Positions 9,137 through 16,941 are shown, numbered from the stretch's first letter. The stretch: DNA of 64,000 bases from an uncultured Bacilli bacterium (GCA_934095865.1 CAKOKU010000002.1:62001-126000); one strand, 5' to 3'. Translations and numbers: made by a program. Notes: generated by a model from the letters alone, not told the origin.

Positions 9137-9613
9137 TCATTTATAATCTTTCATTAGTTCTTCCATTTCTTTTTGTTCTTCTTCATTTAATGGGACTGAA
9201 ACACATACTTCAGGGTGTTCCAGCCAATAAGGAATTATTTCTTTTCTTTTATTATTCTTTTTATATTTATTATTATTTATATTATGGGTGCAATTGCTTG
9301 CACTATCATTACTGCAATTTTCTGCATCTTCATCTGCAACTTTTGTTGGTATCTTTTCCATATTTAAATATATTCTTCGTTTACTATTTTCATTTTTTAC
9401 TATGATATAGCCTAGTTTCTTTAATTTAGACAATGAGTAATTTATCGTTCTTTCTGATGAATTTATATACTCTTTTAGATAATCATTAGTAGCATAACAA
9501 TACCCTTTATTTAAGGCAAGTGATATGATAAGACTTAAAACATCAATATCAGTTCTTGATAAGTTCTTATCTCTAAATAATATTCGTGGAGTTATGATAA
9601 ATTCACTAGTCAA
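9137..9613 (-). CDS. Winged-helix (HTH_36-type) replication/partition-type protein
   Basis: 158 residues. The N-terminal 85 residues form a predicted winged helix (L-S-R-T-D-I-D-V-L, then S-S-E-R-T-I-N-Y-S-L-S-K-L-K-K-L-G-Y) like the DNA-binding domain of replication initiators and DnaD-like proteins. A polar Asn/Lys-rich linker and a short acidic C-terminus follow. The start is uncertain: the annotated TTG at 9613 lies 16 nt after AAGGAG (9635-9630), which is long. It is in the same direction as the other element genes and may act with the 87-aa winged-helix protein upstream. Confidence 0.6.
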   Translation of the reverse strand: MTSEFIITPRILFRDKNLSRTDIDVLSLIISLALNKGYCYATNDYLKEYINSSERTINYSLSKLKKLGYIIVKNENSKRRIYLNMEKIPTKVADEDAENCSNDSASNCTHNINNNKYKKNNKRKEIIPYWLEHPEVCVSVPLNEEEQKEMEELMKDYK

Positions 9614-9665
9614 TTTTAAAATAATTATTCTCCTTAAATCTAAAATGATATTGGACTTTTTCCTA

Positions 9666-9823
9666 GCCTATTAAAAATAGGCAAAGTTATCCCCAGAACA
9701 TAATTTTAAATCCTGTCCCTAGGATTGAATGAAGTTTATTCTATTTTGATAGAAAAGGTACTAACATAAGCCTATATATCTTACTGTACCATATCTACTA
9801 GGAGTTATTTAACAACCTAGTAG
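9666..9823. other. Hairpin-rich intergenic stretch of the element
   Basis: Contains GCCTATT-AAA-AATAGGC (9666-9682) followed on the plus strand by AAAGTTATCCCC, close to a DnaA-box-like sequence. A second stem CTACTAGG (9795-9802) / CCTAGTAG (9816-9823) overlaps the stop of the 87-aa gene. No T run is adjacent, so neither is a convincing terminator. A small replication origin is possible, given the two initiator-like genes on either side. Confidence 0.3.
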
Positions 9824-10072
9824 ATTTATTGTGTACATTCCTGTATCATATTCCTTGTAGATTAGATACTTTAATTGTTCCAATATTTCAAGATTCCTTT
9901 TTAAACCTTTATTTTTAATTTTTACTACTTGTTGTAATTCTCCAACATTTAAATCTGTGATAATCCTATCTTGTCCTTTAGCGTAGATATATGAATATAT
10001 CAGTTTTCCCTCAGGTTTGATTCTCTTATCCTTTAAAATCTTTGTTGGCATTTCCTGATGTCTTTTATTCAT
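9809..10072 (-). CDS. Short winged-helix replication-initiator-like protein
   Basis: 87 residues with R-H-Q-E-M-P-T-K-I-L near the start and a winged-helix-like region (P-E-G-K-L-I-Y-S-Y-I-Y, then L-Q-Q-V-V-K-I-K-N-K-G-L-K-R-N-L-E-I-L). This resembles the N-terminal domain of plasmid replication initiators but is much shorter. The RBS AAGGAGG is 6 nt before the ATG. It is transcribed from the promoter at 10168-10140, with an inverted-repeat operator just downstream, and is probably controlled by the divergent XRE protein. Confidence 0.55.
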   Translation of the reverse strand: MNKRHQEMPTKILKDKRIKPEGKLIYSYIYAKGQDRIITDLNVGELQQVVKIKNKGLKRNLEILEQLKYLIYKEYDTGMYTINLLGC

Positions 10073-10098
10073 TCATAGATTTCCTCCTTTCTTGTCAA

Positions 10099-10122
10099 TT
10101 AACATTTTAAGTATAATGTTAA
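10099..10122. promoter_or_regulatory. Inverted-repeat operator TTAACATT-8-AATGTTAA
   Basis: A perfect 8-bp inverted repeat lies just downstream of the minus-strand promoter. A further TTAACAT half-site is at 10208-10214, within the plus-strand promoter of the XRE gene. This arrangement fits a repressor that controls both divergent transcripts. Confidence 0.5.
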
Positions 10123-10139
10123 CTTTCAGAAACATCTAT

Positions 10140-10168
10140 AATATACATAATAATTACTAACTTGTCAA
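10140..10168 (-). promoter_or_regulatory. Promoter for leftward replication/recombinase genes
   Basis: On the minus strand, TTGACA (10168-10163) and TATATT (10145-10140) are 17 bp apart. A perfect -35 and correct spacing make this a strong candidate. Confidence 0.65.
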
Positions 10169-10197
10169 CACTTTTAGAAACAATTTTAATTATTTTG

Positions 10198-10226
10198 TTG
10201 ATTTTAGTTAACATATATGCTATTAT
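10198..10226 (+). promoter_or_regulatory. Promoter of the XRE regulator
   Basis: TTGATT (10198-10203) and TATTAT (10221-10226) are 17 bp apart and 21 bp before the start codon. A TTAACAT half-site lies in the spacer. Confidence 0.6.
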
Positions 10227-10247
10227 GTACTTGTGAGGTGTATTACA

Positions 10248-10751
10248 ATGCAAGAAAAAAAGATTGGCGAAATTATTGCCGAAGCACGAGAAAAAGCAGG
10301 TTATTCGCAAAGGCAACTTGCAAAAGAAGCAAATATTAGTAATGCCGAATTATCTAAAATAGAATCAGGAGAAAGAGAAATACCAAATCCTAAAACATTA
10401 AGAAAAATAAGTAAATATATAAATGTTAATTATAATGAAATGATGTATAAAATAGGTTTAGGTATGGAAGTCAGTTCATTAAACCCATTTATTAAAGCCT
10501 ATTATGAAAAGATGAATTTAGATGAACTGAATGAGGCTGAAATCAATGTTTTAGGTAGTATCGAAAATTCAAGAAAACTTGTTGATTCGTGCAAAGAGAA
10601 TTTAAAAAAGAAAAACATATTAGAAAACGAAAAAGAACTACTACTACATACAATAGAAGATACTGAATATCAAATCAATACTTCTAGAGAAATTGTAAAT
10701 TTGATTCAAAGTTTAAAAGTAAAGGAGAGAAACAAAAATGCAAAAAAGTAA
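10248..10751 (+). CDS. XRE-family (Cro/CI-type) regulator
   Basis: 167 residues. Residues about 5-65 are a clear HTH_3 domain (A-G-Y-S-Q-R-Q-L-A-K-E-A-N-I-S, then E-L-S-K-I-E-S-G). The C-terminal half is charged and helical (E-K-E-L-L-L-H-T-I-E-D). The start is the ATG at 10248; the in-frame GTG at 10233 is part of the RBS GTGAGGTG. It probably represses its own promoter and the divergent promoter at 10140-10168 through TTAACAT-type sites. It overlaps the next gene by 14 bp, so the two are translated together. Confidence 0.85.
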   Translation: MQEKKIGEIIAEAREKAGYSQRQLAKEANISNAELSKIESGEREIPNPKTLRKISKYINVNYNEMMYKIGLGMEVSSLNPFIKAYYEKMNLDELNEAEINVLGSIENSRKLVDSCKENLKKKNILENEKELLLHTIEDTEYQINTSREIVNLIQSLKVKERNKNAKK

Positions 10752-11184
10752 AATTTTAATAAGAAATATTGGAATCATATTATTAAATATTTTTATGGTA
10801 GTAAGCTTGGTATTAGTTTTATTTCAGAAAAATGATTATGGCTATAATTTATATTGGGTTATTAGTCCATTTCTAATGGTATTAGTGTTAATGGTGATAG
10901 GTAGGTGGAGCATAAGAGGATTAAATGTTGATAGAGAAGAATCCCAAGTGATACAACGATCTTTTGATGATACAACAACTATATCAACAGTAATCTTTGG
11001 AATAATATATCTAACTATACAATTTATAGACTATGTAAAAAATGGTCTAACAAATAATTCAATAATTATTATAATCTTCTTCGTTGTCATGATTACCTAT
11101 GAACTTATAACCTACTTAGCTATATATGTAGCCATAAGAGATACTGCAAGATTATTAGAGAAAACATATAATAAGAAAAAATAG
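10738..11184 (+). CDS. Four-helix membrane protein partner of XRE regulator
   Basis: 148 residues with about four hydrophobic helices (near 8-27, 38-57, 80-100 and 108-130) and a basic C-terminus. The family is not recognised. The RBS is GGAGA and the start overlaps the end of the XRE gene. XRE-plus-membrane-protein pairs can sense membrane or peptide signals, but nothing here identifies the signal. Confidence 0.65.
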   Translation: MQKSKILIRNIGIILLNIFMVVSLVLVLFQKNDYGYNLYWVISPFLMVLVLMVIGRWSIRGLNVDREESQVIQRSFDDTTTISTVIFGIIYLTIQFIDYVKNGLTNNSIIIIIFFVVMITYELITYLAIYVAIRDTARLLEKTYNKKK

Positions 11185-11229
11185 TCTTTTTCGCTTTTCG
11201 TAAGATTAGCGATTAGACTATTCTTTTAT

Positions 11230-11286
11230 AAAAAGGCGAGGCACGTTTTGTTTGCTTTAGAAAATGAAAGTGGCGATAGCCTTTTT
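11230..11286 (+). terminator. Terminator of the XRE/membrane operon
   Basis: AAAAAGGC (11230-11237) pairs with GCCTTTTT (11279-11286), followed by more T residues, 45 bp after the stop codon. The loop is long (41 nt) and contains smaller stems. Confidence 0.5.
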
Positions 11287-11316
11287 CTTTTTATGTAACG
11301 ATAGTGAAATAAAAAG

Positions 11317-11388
11317 GCAACTATATTACATTGTGAAACTTTGTAATATAAGTTGCTTCTAGGGTTTCCAAAGGGAATATTCCCTTGG
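11317..11388. repeat. Two strong hairpins beside oriT
   Basis: The first pairs 11317-11330 (GCAACTATATTACA) with 11342-11356 around a short loop. The second is a near-perfect palindrome, CCAAAGGGAATATTCCCTTGG, cut to its core GGGAATATTCCC at 11373-11384. They lie immediately to the left of the relaxase nick hairpin and may belong to the transfer region. Confidence 0.5.
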
Positions 11389-11445
11389 CACACATCGTTA
11401 TTGGCTTGCCAATACCGTAGTGTGTTACTATAATGAAATTATAGT
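11389..11445 (+). other. oriT: oriT with MobV-type nick site
   Basis: A long hairpin pairs CACACATCGTTATTGGC (11389-11405) with 11408-11424, with three mismatches. It ends exactly at the sequence TAGTGTG/TTA (11418-11427), which is identical to the nick site of MobV relaxases such as pMV158 MobM. The cut would fall between 11424 and 11425. A second stem follows, ACTATAAT-GAA-ATTATAGT (11427-11445). The MobV relaxase is encoded at 13753-15030 in the same element. Identity with the known nick site is seen; function is inferred. Confidence 0.8.
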
Positions 11446-11541
11446 CTATAAAATCGAGCCATTAGTTGCTTAATTTCTTTTGGCTCGGTTTTTATTTTAA
11501 ACTGTTTTATAGATTGTAATTTGTAATTATTTCTATATATG

Positions 11542-13641
11542 CTATTTAGTATTTATTTTTTTACAAATTGGACATCCTCTACCTCTATTTCTATTTGATA
11601 TAATTGCTTCCCACTCATGTCCTTTGTTACATTTCCACCATACCTTTTTTCCACTGTTTGATGCAACCATATCTGGTTTTAAATCACCATTTTTTTCATA
11701 ATTCCATTCTTTTGTAAGTGTTGGATTAATAGTTGCAAGATCATTATATCCTTTAAGTATTTGTTTATTTTTACAAACTGGGCATCCTTTTCCTTTATTT
11801 CTATTATCAATACTTGCTTCCCACTCATGTCCTTTGTTGCATTTCCACCATACCTTCTTATTAGCATTTGCTGTAACCATATCTGGTTTTAAATCACCAT
11901 TTTTTGAATAATTCCATTCTTTTGCAAGTTCTGGATTAATAGTTGCAAGATCATTATATCCTTTAAGTATTTGTTTGTTTTTACAAATTGGACAGTCATT
12001 TCCATTTGTCCTATTTGATATAGTTGCTTCCCACTCATGACCTTTGTTACATTTCCACCATACCTTTTTATTACTTCCTAAAGTTACATCTTTAGGGGTT
12101 AATGATGCGTTCTTTTCATAGTTCCATTCTTTCGCAAGTATTGGATTAGTAGTTGCAAGGTCATTATACCCTTTATGTATTTGCTTGTTTTTACAAATTG
12201 GACATCCTCTGCCTTTATTTCTATTTGATATATAGGTTTCCCACTCATGACCTTTATTACATTTCCACCATACCTTTTTATTAGCATTTACTGTAACCAT
12301 GTCAGGTTTTAAATCACCATTTTTTTCATAATTCCATTCTTTTGCAAGTGCTGGGTTAATAGTTGCAAGATCATTATACCCTTTAAGTATTTGTTGACTT
12401 GCACAAATTGGACAACCAACTCCATCTGTTCTACTATATATACTTGCTTCCCACTCATGACCTTTATTACATTTCCACCATACCTTTTTTCCACTGTTTG
12501 ATGCAACCATATCTGGTTTTAAATCACCATTTTTTTCATAATTCCATTCTTTTGCAAGTTCTGGATTAATAACCATTAATGAATGTTTCTTTTGTCTTTT
12601 TATAAATGATGTATATATTAAAATACGGTCTCTATCCAAATTAACATCTATGGTTTTATTAAAATGTTTTACTATATGTTCGATGGCAAATTTAATTCCT
12701 TCATCAGAATATGTACATGGTATTATTTTTAAATAATCATTTTCTATAATTTCTTCTTTGAAATCTTCCTTTACTCTAAAAAGAAGAATTTCATTTTCTT
12801 TACAAAGTTTATTTTTTCTTTCATCTTTTTCTGGATTCTGATGCCAAAATATCCCATCATATTCAACAGCAACTTTTTGTGATGGAATAAAAATATCTAA
12901 CTCCATTTTCAAATGGCGATCACCATTTATAGCATCTGGAAACAATTTTTTTAAATAAAAATAAATTGCCTGCTCTGGAAAAGAAGTTTGTAATTCTCTT
13001 GCACAAATTGGGCAACCATTACCTTTATTTCGACTAGATATAATTGCTTCCCACTCATGCCCTTTAACACATTTCCACCATACTTTTTTATCACTATTTG
13101 GCTTTACCATATTTGGTTTTAAATCACCATTCTTTTTGTAATTCCATTCTTTTGCGAGTGTTGGATTTATAGTTGCTAGATCATTATACCCCATGATTGA
13201 TTGCCTACCTGAGCAAAAAGGACATCCAATGCTCTTACTTCTACTTTTTATACAGGCTTCCCATTCATGTCCTTCAGAACATTTCCACCATACCTTCTTA
13301 CTGCTCCCTATGGTTACATCTTTAGGGGTTAATGGTGCATTCTTTTCATAATTCCATTCTTTTACTAAATCCGATCTTTTGTCAAATAGACTGCCATTTT
13401 TTTCTACTAAGGCTTTAATCCTATTTTTTCCTCTTTTAGAAAGTGAGCATATCGGACAGCCTCTACCTTTATTTCTATTTGATATACTTGCTTCCCACTC
13501 ATTTCCACATTCGGAACATTTCCACCATACCTTTTTATCGCTTCCTGTTGTTAATAACTTTGGATTTAATCCTTCATTTTTTGAATAATTCCATTCTTTC
13601 ATTAGATATTCATTATCGATTAAATATTTTTTGTCTTTCAT
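11542..13641 (-). CDS. Eight-repeat zinc-ribbon protein with embedded Vsr/DUF559-like nuclease domain
   Basis: About 699 residues from the ATG at 13641 (RBS AGGTGA). It has eight copies of a roughly 58-residue treble-clef unit (DUF4379-like). Each carries L-A-K-E-W-N-Y, then K-V-W-W-K-C, G-H-E-W and G-C-P-I-C, giving C-x3-H plus C-P-x-C zinc ligands; the first copy uses C-x2-C instead. Copies 1-3 come before and 4-8 after a PD-(D/E)xK-like domain at about 217-345. That domain has Glu223 (F-P-E-Q), Asp249 (L-D-I-F-I-P) and Glu260/Asp262 (V-E-Y-D-G), the Vsr/DUF559 pattern. It is probably a DNA-binding nuclease carried as cargo. Its target and function are unknown; anti-phage defence or element competition is plausible. 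Confidence 0.8.
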   Translation of the reverse strand: MKDKKYLIDNEYLMKEWNYSKNEGLNPKLLTTGSDKKVWWKCSECGNEWEASISNRNKGRGCPICSLSKRGKNRIKALVEKNGSLFDKRSDLVKEWNYEKNAPLTPKDVTIGSSKKVWWKCSEGHEWEACIKSRSKSIGCPFCSGRQSIMGYNDLATINPTLAKEWNYKKNGDLKPNMVKPNSDKKVWWKCVKGHEWEAIISSRNKGNGCPICARELQTSFPEQAIYFYLKKLFPDAINGDRHLKMELDIFIPSQKVAVEYDGIFWHQNPEKDERKNKLCKENEILLFRVKEDFKEEIIENDYLKIIPCTYSDEGIKFAIEHIVKHFNKTIDVNLDRDRILIYTSFIKRQKKHSLMVINPELAKEWNYEKNGDLKPDMVASNSGKKVWWKCNKGHEWEASIYSRTDGVGCPICASQQILKGYNDLATINPALAKEWNYEKNGDLKPDMVTVNANKKVWWKCNKGHEWETYISNRNKGRGCPICKNKQIHKGYNDLATTNPILAKEWNYEKNASLTPKDVTLGSNKKVWWKCNKGHEWEATISNRTNGNDCPICKNKQILKGYNDLATINPELAKEWNYSKNGDLKPDMVTANANKKVWWKCNKGHEWEASIDNRNKGKGCPVCKNKQILKGYNDLATINPTLTKEWNYEKNGDLKPDMVASNSGKKVWWKCNKGHEWEAIISNRNRGRGCPICKKINTK
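11545..13610 (-). repeat. Eight coding repeats in the zinc-ribbon gene
   Basis: Units recur about every 200-210 bp in the 3' half (five copies), with near-identical DNA in places, for example around 11880-11900, 12300-12320 and 12510-12530. Three more diverged copies lie in the 5' half. The similarity makes the gene prone to gain or loss of units by recombination. Confidence 0.8.
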
Positions 13642-13700
13642 TTTCTCACCTTGCTTCAACAAATTATTATTTCTAGCTAAATTACATAAATAATTATACC

Positions 13701-13731
13701 AAAAAAAACAACTCATATACTAGCAGTTGTT
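13701..13731 (-). terminator. Terminator of the relaxase gene
   Basis: On the minus strand, AACAACT (13731-13725) pairs with AGTTGTT (13713-13707) and is followed by a run of T residues (plus-strand A run 13701-13708), 22 bp after the mob stop. Confidence 0.8.
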
Positions 13732-13752
13732 ATTTAGTTTCGTCTTACTTTT

Positions 13753-15030
13753 TTACATACTTATTTCATAATCATTCTTTTCTTTTTCTTTAGATTTTTT
13801 ACTAGTTTTTAAATAACTAGGTGCTTTTACATAATCAAATAATTCATCTTCTTTGGTAGTTCCTCTTAATATTTTAACAACATCATTCATATCAAAATCG
13901 TTGTTATCAAAATAGTCTTTTATTTCAGTTGTAGTGGCTTCTTTCGTAGGTTCATTACCAATTTGTAATAATTTTCTGAAAAAGTGTTTTATAGCCTCCA
14001 AAATGGCTTTTAAATAGTCTTTAAGATGGTTATTCTCTTTTGTTAAGTTTTGATTTCTTGTAGTAAGTGCTTTTACTTCTCGTTGTAGATTTGCATTTTC
14101 TTTTTCTAATGTTTGATGACTTTTACTAAAAGTATTTACCTCGTTAAATAATTGTTCCATTTTAGGTTGAAATTCCATAACCTTTTTAGTTTCTTTTATT
14201 ACATTTTGCATACTAGCAAAAGTATCTTTTCGTACCTTTACATATTCTTTATCTATTAAAGTATTTTTAGTAGTTTTCATTTTTTCTTCAAATTCATTCA
14301 TAGCATTATCAAGATTTTTATTTATAGTAGTTACTTTAGTTTCATAATATCTTGTTGTTTTCTTGAATTCCTTTACTTTTTGATGTTTTCTATCACTACC
14401 CTTAATACCTCTTTCTAATTCAAAACCATTTTCTCTTAATCTTAAATTATAAATATCTTGCAATTCAGATAAGTGTATATTGTCTCTAATATATTGCTTT
14501 TTAGAGATAGTAAACCTTTCTGTATTTGTTCTTTTATCAAACTTCTTAATAAGGGGTACAACAACACAATGAATATGAGGTGTTAGTTCATCCATGTGTA
14601 TTGTTGCGTGTAATATTTGTTCTTTCTTATAACCTAAATCATTGTAAACAAAATCCATACAAGTATCAGCCCATCTCATTATTTCATCTTCACTCATATT
14701 ATCAAAAAATTTATGTGTTGCAGTAAACATGAGTTCATCAGCTACAACACTTTTAGATTTATTTAACATTTCATTAAATGTCTTTTTTCTTTCAGGTCGT
14801 TCATTTTTCATACGTTCATTATGCTCTTTTTCATAATCTTTTACAAGCAATTTAAAACCCTTAACATATTTCTCTGCTAAGGGTACTAATTCTATATTAT
14901 TTTTAGTTAATTCTAATTTAATATCTTTATTACTTTTATATGCTTTTTTCTCTCGTTTATTGTGTGATCCTATTTGTGCTAAATCGTTTATAGTCATTAT
15001 TGGTTGACTTCTAAATATTCCATAATTCAT
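13753..15030 (-). CDS. mobV: MobV-family relaxase (Mob_Pre)
   Basis: 425 residues. The N-terminal half is a Mob/Pre relaxase. His23 in G-S-H-N-K-R lines up with the nucleophilic His22 of pMV158 MobM, followed by N-K-D-I. The metal-binding motif H-x-D-E-x2-P-H-x-H is at 145-154 (H-M-D-E-L-T-P-H-I-H). Residues about 230-345 form a long coiled coil, probably for dimerisation or coupling. It would nick oriT at 11424/11425 and pilot the strand through a helper conjugation system. The RBS is GAGAGG. Translation begins 35 bp after the terminator of the MBL cassette. Confidence 0.93.
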   Translation of the reverse strand: MNYGIFRSQPIMTINDLAQIGSHNKREKKAYKSNKDIKLELTKNNIELVPLAEKYVKGFKLLVKDYEKEHNERMKNERPERKKTFNEMLNKSKSVVADELMFTATHKFFDNMSEDEIMRWADTCMDFVYNDLGYKKEQILHATIHMDELTPHIHCVVVPLIKKFDKRTNTERFTISKKQYIRDNIHLSELQDIYNLRLRENGFELERGIKGSDRKHQKVKEFKKTTRYYETKVTTINKNLDNAMNEFEEKMKTTKNTLIDKEYVKVRKDTFASMQNVIKETKKVMEFQPKMEQLFNEVNTFSKSHQTLEKENANLQREVKALTTRNQNLTKENNHLKDYLKAILEAIKHFFRKLLQIGNEPTKEATTTEIKDYFDNNDFDMNDVVKILRGTTKEDELFDYVKAPSYLKTSKKSKEKEKNDYEISM

Positions 15031-15065
15031 TTATCGTTCCTCTCTTTCTTAAAAAATTGCATAAT

Positions 15066-15096
15066 AAAAGACACTTCACTATTAAAGTATCTTTTT
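15066..15096 (-). terminator. Terminator of the MBL three-gene operon
   Basis: AAAAGACACTT (15066-15076) pairs with AAGTATCTTTT (15085-15095) with one mismatch, located just past the stop at 15102. On the minus strand the stem ends in TCTTTTATT, giving a short T tract. Confidence 0.6.
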
Positions 15097-15101
15097 GAAA
15101 T

Positions 15102-15596
15102 CTATTTTTTTTTGCTTATTCTCTTTACTCTTGAAGATATAAATCTATTTTGCTTAACAAACGAAAAAGCAAAAAGTATTGTCAGTAATGTAAACATTAC
15201 CAAAATTAAAATATCTTTATTAATCAAACTTGAAATTTCAAACATCACCATTATTTTTAACGCCAATTCAATTAGCATTAAAGTACATAAGCTTCTATAC
15301 ATATTACAATCTTGATTTAAAATTTCTAGTTTGTCATCTTTCTTATTTGCTTCTATATATTTATCATAAGGTTCTTTTTTCAATTTCCATATTTTAACTA
15401 TTATCTTCTCAATTACTAATGAGGATATTCTACTAATTATAATACCTATAAAATATGCTTCAAAAAATGAATAAATTAGACTATCTATAATTAGATTTTT
15501 TTCCATTATTTGACCACTAATAATTAAAAATAAATAACCTGGTACTAAATAGTTAAATATGTGATAGCTACTGATTTTCTCTATTATTTTATCCAT
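15102..15596 (-). CDS. Four-TM membrane protein, third gene of the MBL cassette
   Basis: About 164 residues. Hydrophobic helices are predicted near residues 10-30, 36-62, 102-122 and 126-146. A charged cytoplasmic loop lies between the second pair and a strongly basic tail ends in I-S-K-K-K. The family is not recognised. The start ATG at 15596 lies behind AAAGGA; a TTG at 15614 is less likely. It begins 1 bp after the stop of the preceding gene, so translation is coupled. Small multi-TM proteins at the end of such operons often act as membrane effectors in defence systems, which is inference only. Confidence 0.65.
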   Translation of the reverse strand: MDKIIEKISSYHIFNYLVPGYLFLIISGQIMEKNLIIDSLIYSFFEAYFIGIIISRISSLVIEKIIVKIWKLKKEPYDKYIEANKKDDKLEILNQDCNMYRSLCTLMLIELALKIMVMFEISSLINKDILILVMFTLLTILFAFSFVKQNRFISSRVKRISKKK

Positions 15597-15597
15597 T

Positions 15598-16029
15598 TTA
15601 ATTAATCCTTTCAAACGAATAGTTAATCTTATCTTTTACCGAAGTATAAGAACAGTTATATAAATCAAGCTCCGAATTAGTTATTTCAAAATCAAAACCA
15701 TATTCTTTTCCATTTAATTTATCAGTTGTAGTATCAGTAAAAAACATATCTTTATTAGGAAACTTTATTTTTTTTACTAATCCTTGATAACAAGTAATCA
15801 TCACTATATCATGTTCTTTTGGTTCTTCATTCATTAAAAAACTATAAACCTGGTTATTATGTCCATTTATGAATACTACATTACCATAATTTTCTGGTAT
15901 TGACCTTAATTCAATATAATTGTCAAAGAAAAAAGGAATTGTATAAATCTTAAAAACATCATATAGATATTCTTGTCTAGATCTTATTTCTTCAAAAGTT
16001 ATTTTTTTTCTTAAAAGGATATATCTCAT
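15598..16029 (-). CDS. Hypothetical 143-aa protein, middle gene of the MBL cassette
   Basis: No recognised domain. It is mixed alpha/beta with a basic N-terminus (M-R-Y-I-L-L-R-K-K), a F-I-N-G-H-N-N segment at about 53-59, and an acidic C-terminal half ending in Y-S-F-E-R-I-N. The first 38 bp overlap the end of the MBL gene in another frame, and the stop is 1 bp before the membrane-protein start. That tight packing suggests the three products work together. A possible RBS (GGGGA) lies 12 nt before the ATG, so the start is not certain. Confidence 0.6.
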   Translation of the reverse strand: MRYILLRKKITFEEIRSRQEYLYDVFKIYTIPFFFDNYIELRSIPENYGNVVFINGHNNQVYSFLMNEEPKEHDIVMITCYQGLVKKIKFPNKDMFFTDTTTDKLNGKEYGFDFEITNSELDLYNCSYTSVKDKINYSFERIN

Positions 16030-16891
16030 AACAATTTAAAGTTCCCCTTCTTTCTGCTTTAAATGAATTTTGATTTATACTAAAAGCACCATTTTTAGTA
16101 TTCATAATTCGATGTCCCTTAACCTCTAAGTTGTCAGAGCCACCATTAATGTCAGCACCTTTATTATCAGAAACAATATACAACACATCGTTTCGTTTTT
16201 CATTTTTTTCAAATACTTTCTGAGCCATATCATTGTTTCCATGGTGAGGTAATTGAATAGCATCATAATTTCTAGTTTTATCATCAAAAGCAGCAAAGTC
16301 GGCATCTCCAGTTAACAATAACTTTTGTCCATTAAAATTTACTTCTAATTGAACGCTTATAGCATTCATTATCGTACTGCTATCTATATTATTACTCTCA
16401 TTTGGGGTAAATTGTTTAGCAACAGCATCAATAAAATATTCTGTTGCAGGTCCTACAATCTTTAAATTGTCAGATAAATTATTATCATCATCTAAAGCAT
16501 CCTTTAAATTTTGTCCTGATAAAGAATAAATGTTACTATACATATCTTTAATATTCTGGGTTAAGGAGTCCCTAGTAACTCTATTATCCTCTATTTTATC
16601 AAAGATTGCATCTTTATATTTTAATAACAATAATGTTGTAATAGAATTAACTACACCATTATCAACTAATTTTGGTATTCCATCAAAATGATCGCTATCA
16701 TTATGTGATAAAACTAAATCAACTTTATCTATATTTTTTTCCTCTAAATAGTGTAGTACTTGATCTGCCAATTCTTCAGAACCACAATCGTACACTGTAA
16801 CACTACCATTATCATTAATAATAAAGCAGTCTCCATAATCAACATTATCTTTTTGCTCCTTAGGAGCAAGAACTTTTATTTCTAAATTCAT
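15992..16891 (-). CDS. MBL-fold (ComEC-like) hydrolase, first gene of the cassette
   Basis: About 299 residues of metallo-beta-lactamase fold. Metal-ligand motifs are L-S-H-N-D-S-D-H-F-D-G (H-x-x-x-D-H), L-L-L-T-G-D-A-D and L-P-H-H-G-N, as in the ComEC/Rec2 C-terminal domain. It has no signal peptide, so it acts in the cytoplasm, unlike the secreted MBL at 31483. Substrates of this subgroup include nucleic acids and nucleotide second messengers. The ATG at 16891 has AGGAGG 6 nt upstream; an in-frame ATG at 16942 would add 17 residues and overlaps the stop of a 7-codon leader ORF. It heads a three-gene operon ending at 15066-15096. Confidence 0.8.
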   Translation of the reverse strand: MNLEIKVLAPKEQKDNVDYGDCFIINDNGSVTVYDCGSEELADQVLHYLEEKNIDKVDLVLSHNDSDHFDGIPKLVDNGVVNSITTLLLLKYKDAIFDKIEDNRVTRDSLTQNIKDMYSNIYSLSGQNLKDALDDDNNLSDNLKIVGPATEYFIDAVAKQFTPNESNNIDSSTIMNAISVQLEVNFNGQKLLLTGDADFAAFDDKTRNYDAIQLPHHGNNDMAQKVFEKNEKRNDVLYIVSDNKGADINGGSDNLEVKGHRIMNTKNGAFSINQNSFKAERRGTLNCYEIYPFKKKNNF

Positions 16892-16941
16892 ATTATTCCT
16901 CCTCTTTTTAAAAATAAAATCAGAGGTAGATACCAACTTCA

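Noticed and set aside
8971..9405. 144-codon plus-strand ORF in the element
   Set aside because: Antisense to the 47-aa ORF and the winged-helix gene; composition is Leu/Phe/Tyr-rich as expected for the reverse of Lys/Asn-rich coding DNA.
10119..10316. 65-codon minus-strand ORF
   Set aside because: Lies over the divergent promoters and the start of the XRE gene in antisense; no RBS.
11545..13610. Possible CRISPR-like or tandem DNA repeat array
   Set aside because: Repeats are about 200 bp, in frame and encode zinc-ribbon units; there are no short repeats with unique spacers.
15004..15315. 103-codon plus-strand ORF
   Set aside because: Antisense to the 4-TM protein gene and the end of mobV, and runs through a terminator.
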